Program-made: the position numbers and the translations under genes
In this document: one piece after another, positions 1 to 12,691 of the stretch
Position numbering within the stretch: the first letter of the stretch is position 1
How the letters are laid out: each line of letters starts with the position of its first letter
Notes under the pieces: model-generated
Seen by the model: only the letters and a program-made list of their open reading frames with translations
What the model was told of the DNA's origin: nothing
Database searches by the model: none
Assembly (NCBI GenBank): GCA_020746875.1
Contig: JAGTJL010000001.1
Location: 4,402,001 to 4,466,000 of the forward strand
Source: Rhexocercosporidium sp. MPI-PUGE-AT-0058
Taxonomy: Eukaryota; Ascomycota; Leotiomycetes; Helotiales
Reading direction: 5' to 3'
Length of the DNA stretch: 64,000 bases

Positions 1-461
1 TCCACTGTGCGTCAAAACAACGCGGGAGCTGCACTTTCATTCGTCACCGTGCGATGGCATGTCTTACACCTGCAGCATAGCTTCGATGCACAATTCAGGA
101 GGAAACGAGCGAACTGTTTGAAGCAAGCCACGCACGAAGGTCTAATTTCCTGGACCTCGTAGGAACTTAAGAGCTTCTTCAATCCATTGCTCCCCTCTTC
201 TGCTTTTATTGTATATCTTGTTGTTCTTGAACTCGAGTTGAAGTCGGAGAGGTGAATCGGACGAGCAGGGATCAGATCGGATCGGAGTGTGGGACGGGCG
301 TCACCTTTAGTCGACAAGGCTAAAGTCAAGTAAACAAAACAAACCTACCAAGGCGAGGCCAGCAAACCAAAACACCACGCCTCGACACCACGACCTTGCT
401 CCCACATATAAAAGGATTCCAATATTTCGGTTTGCAGATCTTCATAAGGTTTATTGGCATT
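1..461. other. Upstream region of the first gene, no gene supported
   Basis: This stretch holds the presumed promoter of the plus-strand gene that starts at 462. A minus-strand open frame covers 12-329 but has no ATG near its 5' end and resembles no family I know, so it is not called. It contains a cluster of C-x2-C motifs that I judge to be chance. Confidence 0.5.
407..413 (+). promoter_or_regulatory. TATA-like element upstream of the 462 gene
   Basis: The heptamer TATAAAA lies about 50 bp upstream of the ATG at 462 and follows a CA-rich leader. The motif match is direct; its use as a core promoter is inference, and many fungal genes lack a working TATA box. Confidence 0.3.
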
Positions 462-3176
462 ATGGTTTCCGCGCATCAGGTATGATTCCTTCTATTCCCT
501 CGTTCATCCTCTCTCTCTCCCTGTCTGTATCTGGCATGCAGCTCCCCGTCACATCACATCCACGTTAAAGATTATAGCTAACCCATAACCCGCAAATCCC
601 AGGCTCGAGGTCGATCTCGAAACCGCTCCGGCGAACGGTACTCCTCCGAATACACCAACAACCGCTCCGTCGATTCGACACCCAAGGCTGGCACGAAGAG
701 ATTATTCAGTAATCGTGAATCAAGACAACTCAATGGCTCGCACGCCAGCGAGAATGCTGAACTCGACAACACCGCAGATGGAGGGCGACACTCGGATAAA
801 CGCTATCGAAACAGCGACTGGCCTCTCTCAAACCCAAATCCAAATCCAAGTCCCAGCAGCGTCTCCTCCATCCGCCACCACCTCCACAATCGCAAGACCC
901 CGAACTCACCCTCGTCCAGCCGTCGCTCTCGAGCACGCTCTCTGGTCCGCCCGTCAAAATTCGTAGAGGGAAGCATGAACGACCGAGTCAGCCAGAAGCC
1001 ACCCGTACCATACCTCGAGCCCGAGGAGGAATTCCTATCCGAATACAATACAGCCGCATGTGGAGAGGGAGGCCGCGGTAGGAAGCTGACCCGCTCTCGA
1101 AAGTTTACCCACCACCCCAACGTCTCCGTCGCAGAGTCCTCAGCAAACCAATCCGACGCCTCTCGCTCCTCGAGTCTCTTCCGCTTCGGCAAATCGATCG
1201 CGGCCTCCTTCAACCCGACCAATTGGAAGTTCTGGTCCAAGGAGCAGCAGCAGGAGGAAGAAGAAGATGAGGAGGCGGCTCAGCTTAGAGTCTTGCAGGA
1301 GAGACAGGCCAAGGCGGAGAGGATATACCAGGAGTTGAAAGAGTCCGGCCACTTCAGAGACTCAGCTGTTGGTCCTCGATTGTTCGCGCCTGCGTCGGAG
1401 AAGAAGGCTGGCAAGCATGATTCTGGTATCGAGTTTGGTGATCTGGATATGTCTTCGAGTGCGAGAGGTAGTACGTCCATTGAGGAGAAGAGAAAGGGTC
1501 GTGTCTTCCTCGAACCACCGAAGTTCTCGCAGCGTGGCGAGAGTCCGGCTTCGACTTACTCGGCTTCCGTTGCTCAGTCCAACGCTTCTACACCCAACAA
1601 GCAAAAGTTCAATTTCAAGAAACCCTCGCTTGCGAATCTGAAGAAGGCGTCGCTGTCGAATATCAAAAGTGCGTTTGCGGGTGAGAGCACACTCAGCGTC
1701 AATGAGCATCATCAGGCACGTAGGGTACCATCTCGAAAGGACCTACAGAAGCAGCAGAAGTTGGTCAAGCGGGTTAGCAATCTCGAGGAGAGACTCAAGC
1801 AGGCACGTCTCCAGCTTGCTGAGGCTCTGAACGAACCACTACCCTCCGGATCGCCTACCACTCAAGCTCCTTCCAGAGTATCGAGATCGAGATTCGTTCC
1901 TGGTGCTTTGTCTTCGTTGCCTTCTGAGCGGCTTCTTAGTGGTTATGTTAGCTCCGAGGCTGGGTTCAGTGATGATGAGATGCCTTCTGGTATTGGTCAG
2001 GCTGTGTCTACGGATCATGCTATGAGTAATACCCAGTTCATGTCTGGAGGTTTGGGTGGAGAGCAGTCGAAGGATATCGCTGCTAGCTCGTTCCACAGCC
2101 AAGAGGTCAAGCAGGAAGATTCTGTCATGCAGAGCGTGGAATATGAGGAGCCAGCTCAATTGGGGTCTGCACTCTCCAGCGTTGGAGACAATCTACAAGT
2201 TGCTGACACTACACCCACCAAGCCAAAGGACAACGGCATGGCAGAGGATGAAGATGAGGAACTCACACCCAAGCCAAAATCCAAATCCAAGCTAGCCGAG
2301 CCCACAAAGAAGCGAAAGAGCATCTTTGAGCGTGTCCCTGACGATGGAGGCGACTACACACCTTCAGGAGAAGAACCCTCAGAAGACGAAGACAATCTCG
2401 CCTCCGATATCATCTCCGAAGTCTCCTCCCTTACAAACCCCAAGAGCAAGTCAAACTCCAGCTCTAAAGTCCCCAAGTCCATCAACTCCCGCAGCAAAGG
2501 CCCAACCATCACTCTCCAGCACCCCCGCAAACTGCAGAAGACTGTACCAGGCCCCAAGAACACATCTGTACCCAAAACCTCCCCTCCCAAATCCTCAAGT
2601 TCTGTACCATCTTCACACCCTTCAATCCCACCACCAACACGCTCCGCTCCTCCACCACCACCTCCAGGCCGGAACACAACCGCAGGCAAGAAGTCCCATC
2701 ACCAAAATCATAACCAGCACATCACCAGCTCACCCCCCTCAGGCCGTCTAACGAAGAGCAACAAAATCCCCCTCCCACCAACCTCCCGCCAACAGTCCGC
2801 CTCCCCACCCCCTTCATCAGCAACCTTCACCGGCCCAAGCCTAACCTACAACAAGCCATCTCGCAACACCCATAAACTCAGTCCCAAAGCCCCCTCTCGC
2901 CACGAGGAAGACGCATACATTGCTGATCCAGCCATGTCGCCTTCTATCCCGCCGTTGCCGCCTATGCCGAAGGCTGTGCGGTTGGCCAGTGGTGAGGTTG
3001 TTAGTACCGAGGGGATGGTGTCGGGTGTTTCTTCTATTAAGCATAAGTTCTCGACTAGGTCCTCAGGCAATGATAGCGGTGCGAATAGTGACATGAAGAG
3101 AGAGCAGAGAGAGCGAACAGGCATGAGTTCCTCGCCTAGCAAGCAGTCTTTCGAGTGGCCTGATGATGTCTTCTGA
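462..3176 (+). CDS. Large disordered Ser/Pro/Lys-rich protein with two predicted coiled coils
   Basis: Two coding exons, 462-479 and 603-3176, give 863 residues; the intron at 480-602 (GTATGA...CAG) joins in phase 0. Exon 2 is open from 603, so the internal ATG at 975 is not the start. The N-terminus is Arg/Ser-rich. A Glu/Gln-rich helical stretch lies near residues 218-255 and a second heptad-like segment (KRVSNLEERLKQARLQLAEA) near 390. The middle and C-terminal parts are low-complexity, with acidic patches and long Pro/Ser runs near 660-790. I see no catalytic domain. Some fungal relatives carry the annotation 'nuclear RNA binding protein', but that is recollection and nothing in this sequence proves it. 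It is convergent with the Spt23-like gene. Confidence 0.8.
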
Positions 3177-4657
3177 GCGCCTTGATGGACGGACCTATTC
3201 GAACGAATGAACGAACGAAAAACGGAAGGAGAGAACGAAGAGAACAACGTAGGAATGAAGCATGGGAAGAAAATTGCTAGACGAATGATCACATGCATAC
3301 GAACGAGCATGTGAGAATTGGATACTGTAACGACTAACGAAACGACAACGACCTTTTACGGCCTCTGAAAACGAACGACTAAATTGCATGTTTCCCCATT
3401 TCCCATTTCCCAATTCCACCCCTTTTCGGCTACTGTGTTCCTCCCGCCTGTGTTTTGTTCGTCTCGCTTCACTTCACCGCGAGACTAAACCAAACCAAAC
3501 AAAACACAACATTGGCATGAACGGATGGATACAAAACCCAACGAAGCCACGGGATTTTCACGACCTCGGTATTTCACGGGAAGGAAGGATATAACACGAT
3601 GGATGGAGTGATGGAGTGATGGAGTGATGACATGGGATGGGTTAATTTGAGGTTAATTTGTGCTTCCCCTTCTTCTCTTCACTTCTTGTCACTACACTTT
3701 TCTTCATTCTTGCATTTGCTGGATACTTTTATCTAGAGTTACTTGCATTTGCATTCTGCATTTGTGCGTTAGCGTAGCATCTGCATGTTGTCTTACAGCG
3801 AGCGAGTCGATTCGAATTGAGAATGGGAATAAAATGCATTTACGAACAAAATGAACGAGTTAACGTTCCTTTCGTATCTCTCTATCTCTCTCCCATTCTT
3901 CATAGCCGTGATTTGTATTTTACGCCAAGTAAGTGAGTGATACATGCACAACTACTAACTATTCCGCAGGCGGATAAGAGAAGCGGGCGAGCACTAGATT
4001 TTACTGTATCATCCGTTCATTTATTTATAGCTAGCAGCTAGCTACATACTTGGATCTCCACACGCGTTCTCATCATCTTTTGTCTCTCTGTACAAATGGA
4101 TCTGTCCATCGATCCAGATCTGCGCATCAAAGTACACTCCTCGCTGTCAAATAACCACCATCACCAACCCACCAATCGTTCAACAAAAACCAGAAGGTAG
4201 AAGGTAATCAAGCAAGCAGTGCTAATATTTCGACTCCATCCCAATCCAATTGATCCATCCCAGCACCCATCCATCGCTCCCTCCAAATAAAAACCCGATC
4301 AGAGCACCAAAGTAAACAATCGGTCTCCGTCCGACCGACCAAAAAAAAGATGGCGCAGTAATCCAAACCATACTCAAGTGCGAATGGCAGGTAGGTAGAG
4401 AAATACCGAGAAGTACTAAGAGAAGCAAACTCAATGCTGGATAGGTAGACAACAGTAAGAAAATTCGTAAGCAAGTCGATCCCATCATTAAGTTCCCGCC
4501 TCTTTCTCTTGTAAACGAGAATGAGGCTTCAAAATTCTCCTGTTCGAGAAAGGGGTGTAGGTAGGAGGTAGGTAGGTAGTGCTGTTGTATTGTACTGGTT
4601 CTTCGGAAGTAACTCCATTCATGCACCAGAAAAAAGACAAATGAATGCTCGGCATCA
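3177..4657. other. Convergent intergenic region
   Basis: This 1.5 kb lies between two gene 3' ends. It contains three tandem copies of an 8-bp unit (GATGGAGT) at about 3602-3629 and a GTAGG-rich stretch near 4556-4580. Short open frames here have no family resemblance. It probably holds the two 3' UTRs. Confidence 0.5.
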
Positions 4658-7600
4658 TCATAATACTTCGACAATACGGCCTTGTTGCATGGTCTGACGA
4701 TTGCGTATCGAATCAATGACCTGCCAGCCACCACTCCATGCTTGAGGGACGCGGTTGTAGAGCATTGCGAGGATAATGAGGAGGAGAATTGGAATCTGTG
4801 TTTTGTTAGTAAGGTCTCGACTGAAAGCCATTAGGACATACCCAAATAAAGAAGAGATTCCTATCCCGGCTAAGCCTCTTGACCTTCTCCGCGTGCTTTG
4901 CACGTAGCTGATCTTGTTGCTCTCTCGTAACGATATGCTTCTGGCCAATGCGGACAGTATCAAGCTTCATAGTTCGGCTCTCTGCCATTGTCGAGCTCTC
5001 AGCTTGATCGAACATCTCAGCACATTTCTTGTCGGCTACAGTATCGGCTGCTGCTTGAACAGCCAGTGCATGTTTCTTATCGACCTCTTCTTGAGGGAAG
5101 ATATCCTCATAAGCAGGCGGTGCAGCTGGAACAGTGCCAGAGAAGAGATCCCACCATCTGTAATCCTGCTCCTTTGGAGTATCTGGACGATTCGTATGGG
5201 TGCCTACCAAGTTACTAATCCTACGGACCATAGGGCCAGTCTGAAGATACGCTTGGTAGTCTGGAAGGTTCATCATATCGAATCGAGGCATCTGAGGCAG
5301 ATTTGGAAGATTGGAATGCATCGTCTGCTGGAATTGCTGGACTTGAGCAGCGATGTGGTCACGGAAAGCGGCCATTGCGGCGGTAGGCGAAGCAAGTCCC
5401 CCTGGTACGACGCCTGCTATTTCCATGACAGGAGGGTTAATTTCTGGAACCTCGTGCATGGAAGGCTTTTGTGCACTTGGTCGTCTCGATTTCATCCAGA
5501 ATGCCCCATCATGAGCTGCATCGGCATCCTCGTCTTCGTATTCGTGGTCCTCATCATCACTGTCTTCGCCCATGTCGACAGGCGCAGGTGGCGAAGAAGG
5601 CTCCCAGACAGATCTGAGAGATGTGGCACTGCTAGTTCTGCTTCGCAAAGACGAACCACTGCGAGTCCTGGTGTGATGCTCGATACGGCGAGCAGCGCGG
5701 AGAACTTCTTCAGAGGTTGCCATGTCTGATGGAGTATAGCCTTGAAGACTTCGGATCGTGGGATCAGCACCGCTTAGCATCAGCCTTCTTACAATTTGTG
5801 GATGGTTGTGGAGAGCAGCGAAATGCATTGGCGTAAAGCCACCCTTATCTCGTGGTTCAGGGTTGGCGCCACGGGCCAGTAAACCAGCTACGAATCGGTG
5901 TAGTCCCATTGAGCAAGCAAGGTGGAGCATGGTCTGTCCAGATGCTCTTCTCATGTTGAGTCTTGCCTGTCTGGGGCTATCGTCGAGATCGATCAGGTCC
6001 AGGCACTTCAGGAGGGTAGCTTCCACATCAACACCGAATGTAGCCATGTTAAACCCATTCACATTTTGGTTGTGGTTCCCACCAGTCGGCGAAGGACCAG
6101 CTGATCCACCCCATGATGAAGGTCCGTCTCCAACGATCCTTCGAGCTAAATCGCGAACATCTTCCATCTTACCAGTCATCTTGTGTCCCAGGACGGAGAG
6201 CGCGGTTCGAATGATTTGTTGCTCATCGTCATCCACGTACTTGAAGAACGTTTGACTCTTGGGTACTGGAGGCGAAGGGTATGGTTGCATCTGCTGTTGT
6301 TGATGTTGATGTTTGAAAGTGACTGCAACCGTTCCGGCAAAAGCAGAAGGTGGAAGCAAACAGACCAATGAAGTCTCTCCCCAATAAGTTGTCGTCGTAG
6401 CCTTGGAATCTCCAAACATGACCTCCAGTCCTTGACAGAAACCACTTCCCAGACAAGTAACCTCAATACCTCCAGCTTTTGGGCCTTCATTGGGAATCAT
6501 CTTGTGAATGGTTGGCTGTCTGTGCGGGTTGAGGTTCAATGGAAGACCATAGAGACCATTGGCTACGGCTTGAGCAATCTGAGCTTGCTGCTGGTAAGCT
6601 TGGACATTGTTCCTCGGTCCATTAGGACTGGGCACTCTGCTTGGATGAGCCGAAGCAGGAGCGGAGAACAATTGATGCATAGCCAAGTTATCCATCGATT
6701 GGGATCTATTGTTGTTGGAGAAGAAGACCTGATCGTTGCTGTTCGGAGTGGGAGGGCCAGTATTGTATTGCTGGGGAATATTGGGAATAGTCGTACCTGC
6801 GGGGTTGAACTGTTGATCAGGGATAGAGAAGGCGGACATGTTTGGTGTGAAAGGAGATTGCACTGTAGAGTTGTTCGCAGTCATAGAGCCAGTAGGCGGT
6901 CCTTGGCCATTGGTCATATCTCCAGTCTCCAGTCTGGTCATAGCCAGCCCGCTAGGCACTTTGCTCGATCCACTAGCCTTCCTCTTCTTGGATGTCGGAC
7001 CCAAAGAAACCGATGGGGATGTCTGTCGGGAAAGATTACGAGGTGTTGCAGTTGTCGAAGTTGCTTGAGAGACGAGAGAGGATGTTGTGGCGCTATGTGG
7101 CGGGGGAAACTGCATATTGAAGTTTTGGTTTTGCATGCCTTGCAGATCAGAGCTCGAGTGAGAAACACGGAATGCTCCAAGGTTGGCAGGAGGCACTGAA
7201 GACATGTCGAAGGTAGGATCAGCTGGGAAAGTCCCAGATCCAGAGAACATCTGACTATCTGAGCCATTTGATGTCTGTGTAGTAAGTGTTGGCATGGTGT
7301 GTGTCTTGTGGTCGTCTGTGATCATGATCGAGGAAGTCATCTCCTGGGCAATCAAACGATCTTGATAATCCTTGATAGTGAAAATGACCTGGAAACCAAG
7401 CTTCTCGTTTTGATGCCTGCAATAGCATGCAATACGCATAGGAGCATCTACCTGCATCGCACCATCGGGGACGAAAGGCTCTGGTCGGTCTCCGGTGGTT
7501 TCCGAAGGAGGCTGACTCGAGGGTGGTTGCCATTCCTTGACTTCGTGGGTGTTGAAGACAATGACACGCTTCGCCTCGTCCTTGTGCCAGGATTCCTCTT

Positions 7601-9064
7601 CCTCAACCTTCTTGACCTTCTTACGGGCCGCGCGCTTTCTTTCTCTCGTTATACACCCAACGCAGATTTTGACGTCTCCGCCATTCAATGGCTTGTTCTC
7701 GTCGTCTTCGTCGGACCCGCTCTCGCCTGGAGAAGATTCTTCCGTAGTGGGAAGCTCTCCAGATGCTGCTCGCTCAAAAGCACGTCGTCTGGCCTCTGGG
7801 TTCTGCATTGCACTAGTACAAACCAGAGATGTGTACAGCTCCAGAGTATCCGGCGACCTAGGTGGTGTAGGTTTTGCTAGTAGCTTCGGCTTAGAGATCG
7901 TGTGGGTTGGTAAGTGAAGTTTGGTAATGCCAATTGGCATAGGAAAGAGGGTCATCTTGATAGGGATTTGGGTCTCTACACGAGACTTGAGAGGGGTAGG
8001 GTGAAGGGTCATAACGGGCTTGAATGGAGGGCCCATGTGTGCAAAAGGTGGCTGCGGAGCCATTCGTGGTGGCATATGCTGTGGACTGAGCCCTTGTGGC
8101 ATCGCGGGTAGGCCATTGTTTGGATAACCCCCAAAACCTGCTGCCCAACCAGGGTTCTGTACTGGCCCCCCAAGCATTTGCGTATTCATGAAATCAACAT
8201 TATTGCCTGGAGAAGGCGAATTGTTGAAGAAGGCGGAGGGCGAAGACTCCTGGCTCGTAACCATTGCAGAAAGCGGGGAAGCTTCCCTGGAACCTGCAGT
8301 TGTCAGACCGTTCATGGACTGAGTAACCGAATGTTGCTACGAAATTGTTAGTATCTCCAAGTGACCCTCTGCCCACCAACACTCACTGAGTTCCTCTTGT
8401 CATGGTGCATGTATTTCGATTTCAACAATGGCGAATGTCTCCTTGGCGTGTCCTGCTTGATAATTGGCATTTCCGGTGAGTCTACTGGTCCTATCCTAAA
8501 CGGACTTGGGCTGCTCGCAGCACTCTCGAAATCAAAATCGTTCTCCATCGTCTTATCGCTGAATTCGAAATTGCTCATAGCTGCAGGGTTGATGGTTCCC
8601 TCGAATACGCCATAATTTGACGCATCGTTTCCCAGCACAGATTCTTCCACCTTCCAATCCCCCATGTCTGTATCGGCCATCATGATGTCGGCTGACCGTG
8701 AAGAATCGGAGCTGGATTTGCGCTTATATCCAGATGATTCCGAAGAGGAGTCCTGGTACGAACCCGCGGGAGACGCAGTCGAAGGGGCAGATAGCGACTG
8801 TTGCACCCTTGTATCCAGCAAAGAGCTGTGTTCTGGGAGAGGGCTTTTCTGGGTCGCTGTATTGGGAGTACCAAAATTCGTGAGGAATTGAGAAGGGTCC
8901 GTCGTAAGGTCTTCTGCTAAGAAAAAGCCAGGGCTGCTAACACCTTCGAGGTTAGATTCAAAGAACTCGAAGTCGGGATCCGCGTCGAGTCGTCCTGACA
9001 TGTCGGAATCGAAGATGAAGGGCGGCGAACTCGCAGAGTAGACAGGCTCTGTCGTCGTCGGCAT
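4658..9064 (-). CDS. SPT23: Spt23/Mga2-like membrane-anchored transcription factor (IPT/TIG + ankyrin)
   Basis: Three exons (9064-8387, 8336-4842, 4795-4658) give about 1436 residues, and both introns join in frame. An IPT/TIG domain lies near residues 835-905 (IPNEGPKAGGIEVTCLGSGF), two to three ankyrin repeats near 1025-1105 (GQTMLHLACSMG, GGFTPMHFAALHNHP), and one hydrophobic segment near 1388-1406 (IPILLLIILAML) close to the C-terminus. This order matches yeast Spt23 and Mga2, ER-tethered factors released by ubiquitin/proteasome processing to induce the fatty-acid desaturase OLE1. The last intron is essential: without it the reading frame loses the membrane anchor. The long disordered N-terminus is Ser/Gln-rich. 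It could equally be called mga2, because filamentous fungi usually have a single copy. Release from the membrane here is inferred from the family. Confidence 0.9.
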
Positions 9065-12000
9065 GACCTTTCTTTCTGAATGCGCAGGTCGGAGGGTTCC
9101 TGGCAGGTTTGGGATTGATCGCCTTCCAGATGCAGCACCACAGAAACCTAAAAACAGGCTGTGTTGGGAATTCGAATTGATTTCTCCTTCCTCGAGTGAC
9201 GCGAAATGCGGGCAATCACTTGTCGGGGTAATCCTCCCTTCACGAACGCATGCTGGTATTCTGCTCTTTCTTTCAGTTGTGGAGGAGATTGAGGAGGCGG
9301 ATTTCAGGCGTCACCGCTGTCTGGCGGAATTTGGATAGAGTGATGACGAGGACTGGATGGGAGAGATCTGGCCTGGAGATTGTTGTTGAGGGCGTCGCTC
9401 CGATGGGATTGTGTTTGCCAGCAATGCTCTGCCCCTGAGGCTACAAGTCGACGGGACTTGCTCAACTCACTCTACTCACGAGGTTGAGTTTGTCGGTCAC
9501 GAACAAAGTGGAGTCGACTCGTCGCAGCAGGCGGAGGGAGTCCAGGAATTGTTGGTGGAGCTCCGTGCTGAGAGGCGAGGGTTTTGATTGGATGGATGGA
9601 TGGATGGATGGATGGTGTGGAGTGGAGTGGAGTGGTGGTAGGGCAGACGGGCGAGGTGAGGGGAGGAGAAGGATTGGGAGAGGCAAGGAGGTTGGTACTG
9701 TAGAGTTTTGAGGAGCCAAGTATTATTGTAAGTATGTCTAAATGTGCGAAGATCAAACAAACCAAAGATGTTTATGGTTTAAGGTTCATGTATGTGTGTA
9801 GTGTATGGAACTGTGTGGTAAGTAAGAGACTGAGGTTTGCATTTTTTTGTATGTCCCGACTTCGTCCATCCACACCCCCCTCGCACTCACATTCTCATTG
9901 TAGAGGGAGATTGTAAGTAGTATGAGGTGTGCTGACTCCCTCTCACTTCTCTCTGCCTCCTTATCCTTCTATTCCGCCGCTCCTGCATCCTCGTCGTAAT
10001 GCAGAGGCATGGATGGGGAAATGGCATGGATAGCGAGGCCCTTTGCCTCTCTCTCTGCTAACTCTCGCCATGCCGCCAGGTTCCACGCAGGACCAGGACC
10101 AAAGGAGGGACATCCCAAGCAAAAGTCCATCTATTTCCACTTCCATCATCCCTCGACCTCACCAAACCTTCAGATGATCTCATTCATTTCTATTATTACT
10201 GCGAGTGTTTTTATTTTTATTCAGATCGAGAGGGCACTTTCAGATTTCCCTGTTCATCTCTCATCCGTATCTCTGTAAACAAATTTCATCATCAATATCC
10301 GCATCACATCTGCACCACCGGCCCTGAATTCGCCGATCACCCATCGCACCCTTCTTTTTCTACCCCTCCATATTGGCCAGTCAAGCCAGCTGTAATGCCA
10401 AGATATCAAGATGGTTGGCCAGCCCAAGATCCATCAAAATCTCAACACCAGCCACGCGGGAATCCTCGCCGTTTTGCCCACATCCTTCTCGCTTCGCCTT
10501 TTCCAGGTTCTCTCGCCCTTCAAAACAACCCAGACCAAGCCAAGCAACACATCCCCAAGACGGCTCAAGTCCGACTTTTCTTAACCTGGCATTAGTTTTA
10601 TCAGCACTGCAGTAGTTCGAGCCCACTGAGGTGCCGCTCTCAAGCCACACCTGCCAGCTGCCCTGGTCCCTGCTCCCTGCTCTGCTCTGTAACCACCAGT
10701 AACCACCACACGGATCACGAAAAGTTCCCCAAACGTGCAGATAGAGGAGCCGCTACTGCATGCACCTATCTCCAATTTTACTGTTCCGAACTCCTCCTTA
10801 AGACGTCAGTTCTCCATATCAGTCTGTCAGAAAATGCAGTACGCCTCTAGCTGCAGTGCAGTAGTACTTGATCGAATTATCAATAGATAGCTGACAACGC
10901 TGCCTATCACTATCCCTTCCTCCTCCATTCGGTATCGGTCTATACATCGCTCTTGGAGTACCCCGTATGCGTCTCAACCCGCATCCATCCCCCTCTTATC
11001 TCTCCAGACACTGTCCTCCTCTCATTATCATTCGCTCCTTCAAACCCTACTTAACCCCTACCAATCGTCACTGCATATGTACGGAGACAAAACGGCAACG
11101 CCTTCCCAAGCGGAGAATTACAACGAGAAATGGCTGCATGCCATGCAACTCTCAACTTTCTAATTACGTATCATTTCCATCCTAAGAGGTGCGGATCGAA
11201 ATACGCCCACACCTCTACTCTGCTCTGCCCCTGAGAAATGCAGCTAGAAATTCTACGACAATTCTATTTGGGCTTTCAGCACATGTCTATGCTGACGCCG
11301 TCTCGAAACGGACTCTTATTCTGCTGGTCTGGTCTGGTCTAGTACACCAAGGAATTATAGAGTGCTATCATGTAGATAGTATAGGCTTTTGTCGCTCCAC
11401 CTGCCTTTCTAGCCAGCTACCAGACTTGAGCATGAACTACAGTATTAAGTTGGTAGTTAAGGTAAGGTAAAGTAGGTAGCGGCTATTGATACCTTCTTGA
11501 CCGGCTATTGATGACGCAATACTCCCTACATACCTTCGGTGTAAAGGTCCAACCGAAAGTTATCTGCAACTTCTGAGACGAAAGTAAACAATCCCCATGA
11601 AGCCAATTTCGCAATTCTACAAACCCTGTCCCAATGAATAGACAACTCCGAGGAAATGGCAGATGGTAGATAATTTCAAGACAGTGACGACTTCCTCTCT
11701 CTGCACCAATCATGCAAGTCATCAAATCAACAACAGTAATATATCCCGATTAACCCAGCCCATAATCTCCCCCCTCCCCCTCTCACGTCTCCCCTCCTGC
11801 CCTTGCCGCCTTCCCTTCCCTTCCTCCTCCACCCGGCCCGGCTCCAGGGTGATCACATCCGACACCTTTCGCCTCAACATCCGCCTCCCATCCATCTCTC
11901 AAGAAGTCAGAAGTCAAACAGGCAAGTGTGGCGAGCCTCACCCACACCCTTCCCCCATCCCTCAGCACGGGAAACCCTCCGCAATCGCAATCGCAGCCGC

Positions 12001-12691
12001 ACCAATATGAAGAAATGTTCGAAAGTAGTGGGGGTAAGCTGTAAGCATGGCGTCAATCCTAAGAGACGCCCCGCCTATCATATAACACCATCTCCTTGCC
12101 TTTTCTGATCCGTACTGTACTGTAACGGCCGCTATGGAAAGCATAAATAACTTCGCATAGCATGCGGCAAGGTCGGTTACATTAGCGAAGTCACAGATAA
12201 AGGATTGAGGCAGAGATAGCGGTAGATATCTTTAACTCCCCTCCTATAGCTACTGTACTGTGCAATATAGTACCCTGCATGCATGGTGAAATAACAGGGT
12301 AGGTGCGTACGTTGGGGATGCAGGTCTGCAGGGGGAGGGAGGGATGATACGGGCCTTGCTGAGGGTATTTGTTGGATTTTCTACTCTTGGTTAGGGAAGG
12401 TAGGGTATGTGGCGGAAGCATATGCCGTGCTTGAGTGAACGGGGTTTGACTCTGGTTCTATGTATATGTATCTATGTACCTCTGGTCATCCCACTCCTAG
12501 GTACATCTCTTTTTCTGGAAAATTTTCGGTCCCGAGATACTTGGTACCTGGATACCTCGATACAACAGGTGAAAGATGGCAGAGAACTTGACCCAAATAT
12601 TAAATCCACAACCCTAACACCTCCCACCTCTTCTACCGAGAATCTGGTAGACTTTTCAAAAGGCTCTCTTCTCGCCAGTTTAGGCAAGTGA
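9065..12691. other. 3.6 kb intergenic region upstream of the Spt23-like gene
   Basis: I see no supported gene. The segment carries a (GATG)n microsatellite at about 9591-9615, several pyrimidine-rich tracts and scattered short open frames without recognisable domains. The first part probably includes a long 5' leader of the Spt23-like gene; the rest is unexplained. Confidence 0.5.
9591..9615. repeat. (GATG)n tetranucleotide microsatellite
   Basis: About six uninterrupted GATG units lie in the upstream region of the Spt23-like gene. It is a simple sequence repeat seen directly and is likely length-polymorphic between strains. Confidence 0.85.

Noticed and set aside
12..329. Minus-strand open frame of 105 codons at the left edge
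   Set aside because: No ATG at its beginning, no family similarity, and it overlaps the likely promoter of the 462 gene.
2354..2689. Long antisense frames inside the disordered protein gene and elsewhere (for example in Pma1 and HPPD)
   Set aside because: They are complements of biased coding sequence in well-supported genes.
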